From an uncultured Acidobacteriota bacterium (GTDB taxonomy: Bacteria; Acidobacteriota; Blastocatellia; Pyrinomonadales; Pyrinomonadaceae), in contig CAMLKY010000083.1 in assembly GCA_946480545.1 (NCBI GenBank), positions 1-7,621 of the forward strand: a DNA stretch of 7,621 nucleotides, read 5' to 3'. Made by a program: the position numbers and the translations under genes. The number at the start of each line of letters is the position of its first letter. The stretch's first letter is position 1. The notes under the pieces were generated by a model, which was not told where the DNA came from, did no database searches, and was given only the letters and a program-made list of their open reading frames with translations. Positions 6,565 through 7,621 of this stretch are shown piece after piece.

Positions 6565-7621
6565 ATGCCGGTTTCCAGCACGCGACAACCAGTACACGTC
6601 GTCTATGGCGGCGCGGATCTGTTCAAGGCGGACACATCTCTAAAGCTCGCCCGGCTTGCCTTGAAGTCTCTTGGGGAATACGCCGCGAGCGAAGATGAGT
6701 TTGCGGCCGCGATGGGGTTGGAAGGTGGTAAGCCTTTCGTCCGACAGATCTATAAGAAGACCCGCACAAAGCTTGAGCGCGAGGCGGTCGAAGATTTTCG
6801 CATCGACTTTGAAGACGGGTATGGCTTTCGCCCCGAGGACGAGGAAGACGCCGATGCGAGGCGGGCATCTTCAGAGCTTGCAAAAGCGTTTCTCGACGGG
6901 CTGGCTACTCCGTTCTGTGGTTTCCGAATAAAATCGCTTGCGACCGAGACGCATGACCGTGGCATTCGAACGCTCTCGCTGTTCCTGGATAACCTGCTCG
7001 AGAAGACCGCCGGGCGATTGCCCGAAAATTTCGTAGTCACACTTCCAAAAGTCTCCGATCGAGATCAGGTCCGTGAGCTGCGCCGCGCCCTTTCACGTAT
7101 CGAAAAAAGCGCGCGCATAGACAAAGGCTCTATCGGCATTGAGCTGATGATAGAGACACCACAGGCGCTGTACGACGGGCGGGGGCGGATCGCGCTCCGC
7201 GGGCTGGTGGACGAGGCTCGCGGCCGGTGTCGCTCCGCGCATTTCGGCGCATACGATTACACCTCGTCGCTCGGCATCTCGGGAGCGCATCAACACCTCG
7301 GCCACGAAGCATGCAATTTTGCGAGACAGCTAATGCTCGTAACTCTTGTGCCGATCGGTGTGCGTGTCGTCGATTCAGTGACCGTCAAAATGCCGGTGCC
7401 ATTGCATCGCGACACGAAGCTCAGCGATGAACAGAAAACGGAAAATCGCGCGGCGGTGCACGCGGGTTGGCGTGACCATTTCGAAAATGTGACCCGCTCG
7501 ATGGCGAACGGTTTCTATCAGAGCTGGGATCTGCATCCGAACCAGCTCGTCGCACGATACGCTGCGGTCTACGCCTTCTTCCTCAGATCGAAAGACGCCG
7601 ACGCTGCCCGTCTGCGTGGTT
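6565..7621 (+). CDS. DUF6986-type aldolase/citrate lyase superfamily enzyme (3' end outside window)
   Basis: The open frame from the ATG at 6565 gives 352 residues and runs off the edge without a stop; homologues I recall are about 400 long, so most is present. It belongs to the phosphoenolpyruvate-binding TIM-barrel group that includes HpcH/HpaI aldolases and CitE. The visible blocks are RQPVHVVYGGADLFKAD near the start, DFEDGYG at 81-87 (acidic metal-ligand type), FRIKS at 120-124, LPKV at 160-163, IELMIETPQA at 192-201, HFGAYDYTSSLG at 226-237 and WDLHPNQL at 321-328. These match the DUF6986 family, sometimes named phosphoenolpyruvate kinase in databases without, to my knowledge, firm biochemistry. 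Substrate is unknown; C-C bond cleavage or formation with a 2-oxoacid is the superfamily expectation. The start is 1 base after the preceding stop with no clear ribosome binding site, suggesting translational coupling. Confidence 0.85.
   Translation, partial: MPVSSTRQPVHVVYGGADLFKADTSLKLARLALKSLGEYAASEDEFAAAMGLEGGKPFVRQIYKKTRTKLEREAVEDFRIDFEDGYGFRPEDEEDADARRASSELAKAFLDGLATPFCGFRIKSLATETHDRGIRTLSLFLDNLLEKTAGRLPENFVVTLPKVSDRDQVRELRRALSRIEKSARIDKGSIGIELMIETPQALYDGRGRIALRGLVDEARGRCRSAHFGAYDYTSSLGISGAHQHLGHEACNFARQLMLVTLVPIGVRVVDSVTVKMPVPLHRDTKLSDEQKTENRAAVHAGWRDHFENVTRSMANGFYQSWDLHPNQLVARYAAVYAFFLRSKDADAARLRG

Noticed and set aside
1..7621. Search for CRISPR arrays, tRNA genes, insertion sequences, defence genes, toxin-antitoxin pairs or other novel systems
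   Set aside because: No repeat arrays, cloverleaf-like sequences, transposase motifs or defence protein motifs were seen. The isolated PIN domain belongs to a membrane PIN/TRAM housekeeping family, not to a VapC toxin.

Overview
The window is a stretch of bacterial chromosome of moderately high G+C. It contains mostly housekeeping genes and shows no mobile element, CRISPR array, tRNA or rRNA. The gene set and protein style (a membrane PIN/TRAM protein next to ispD and ispF, secreted DUF4440-like proteins, radA, a DUF6986-type aldolase) suggest Acidobacteriota, perhaps Blastocatellia. This placement is inference from remembered protein style, not from a search.

The left part (1-4061) reads on the minus strand. 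In transcription order it holds a membrane PIN/TRAM protein, ispD, a hairpin terminator, ispF, a small secreted protein of unknown function, a thymidine/pyrimidine-nucleoside phosphorylase (deoA family), and perhaps the first codons of a secreted protein leaving the window. The PIN/TRAM, ispD, ispF order is a known conserved neighbourhood. IspD and IspF catalyse two steps of the MEP isoprenoid pathway.

Upstream on the minus strand (4266-4535) is a very hydrophilic, probably disordered small protein with a strong ribosome binding site and its own terminator. A 183-base divergent intergenic region separates it from a plus-strand unit: radA (complete), a secreted NTF2/DUF4440-like protein and a DUF6986 aldolase-superfamily enzyme that runs off the right edge. 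The last two start within 9 bases and 1 base of the preceding stop, so the three are probably co-transcribed.

The most notable observation is that three of the five complete minus-strand genes each lack an internal, highly conserved block. The phosphorylase lacks the KHSTGGVGD phosphate-binding loop (in frame). ispD lacks roughly 28 codons including the VHDAARP motif and is frameshifted. The PIN/TRAM gene lacks roughly 80-90 codons (the second half of PIN and most of TRAM) and is frameshifted. ispF and radA, by contrast, look intact. The cluster of deletions is either an assembly or amplification artefact or real local gene decay. Because ispD is normally essential, an artefact is the more likely explanation. 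I found no convincing new biological system.
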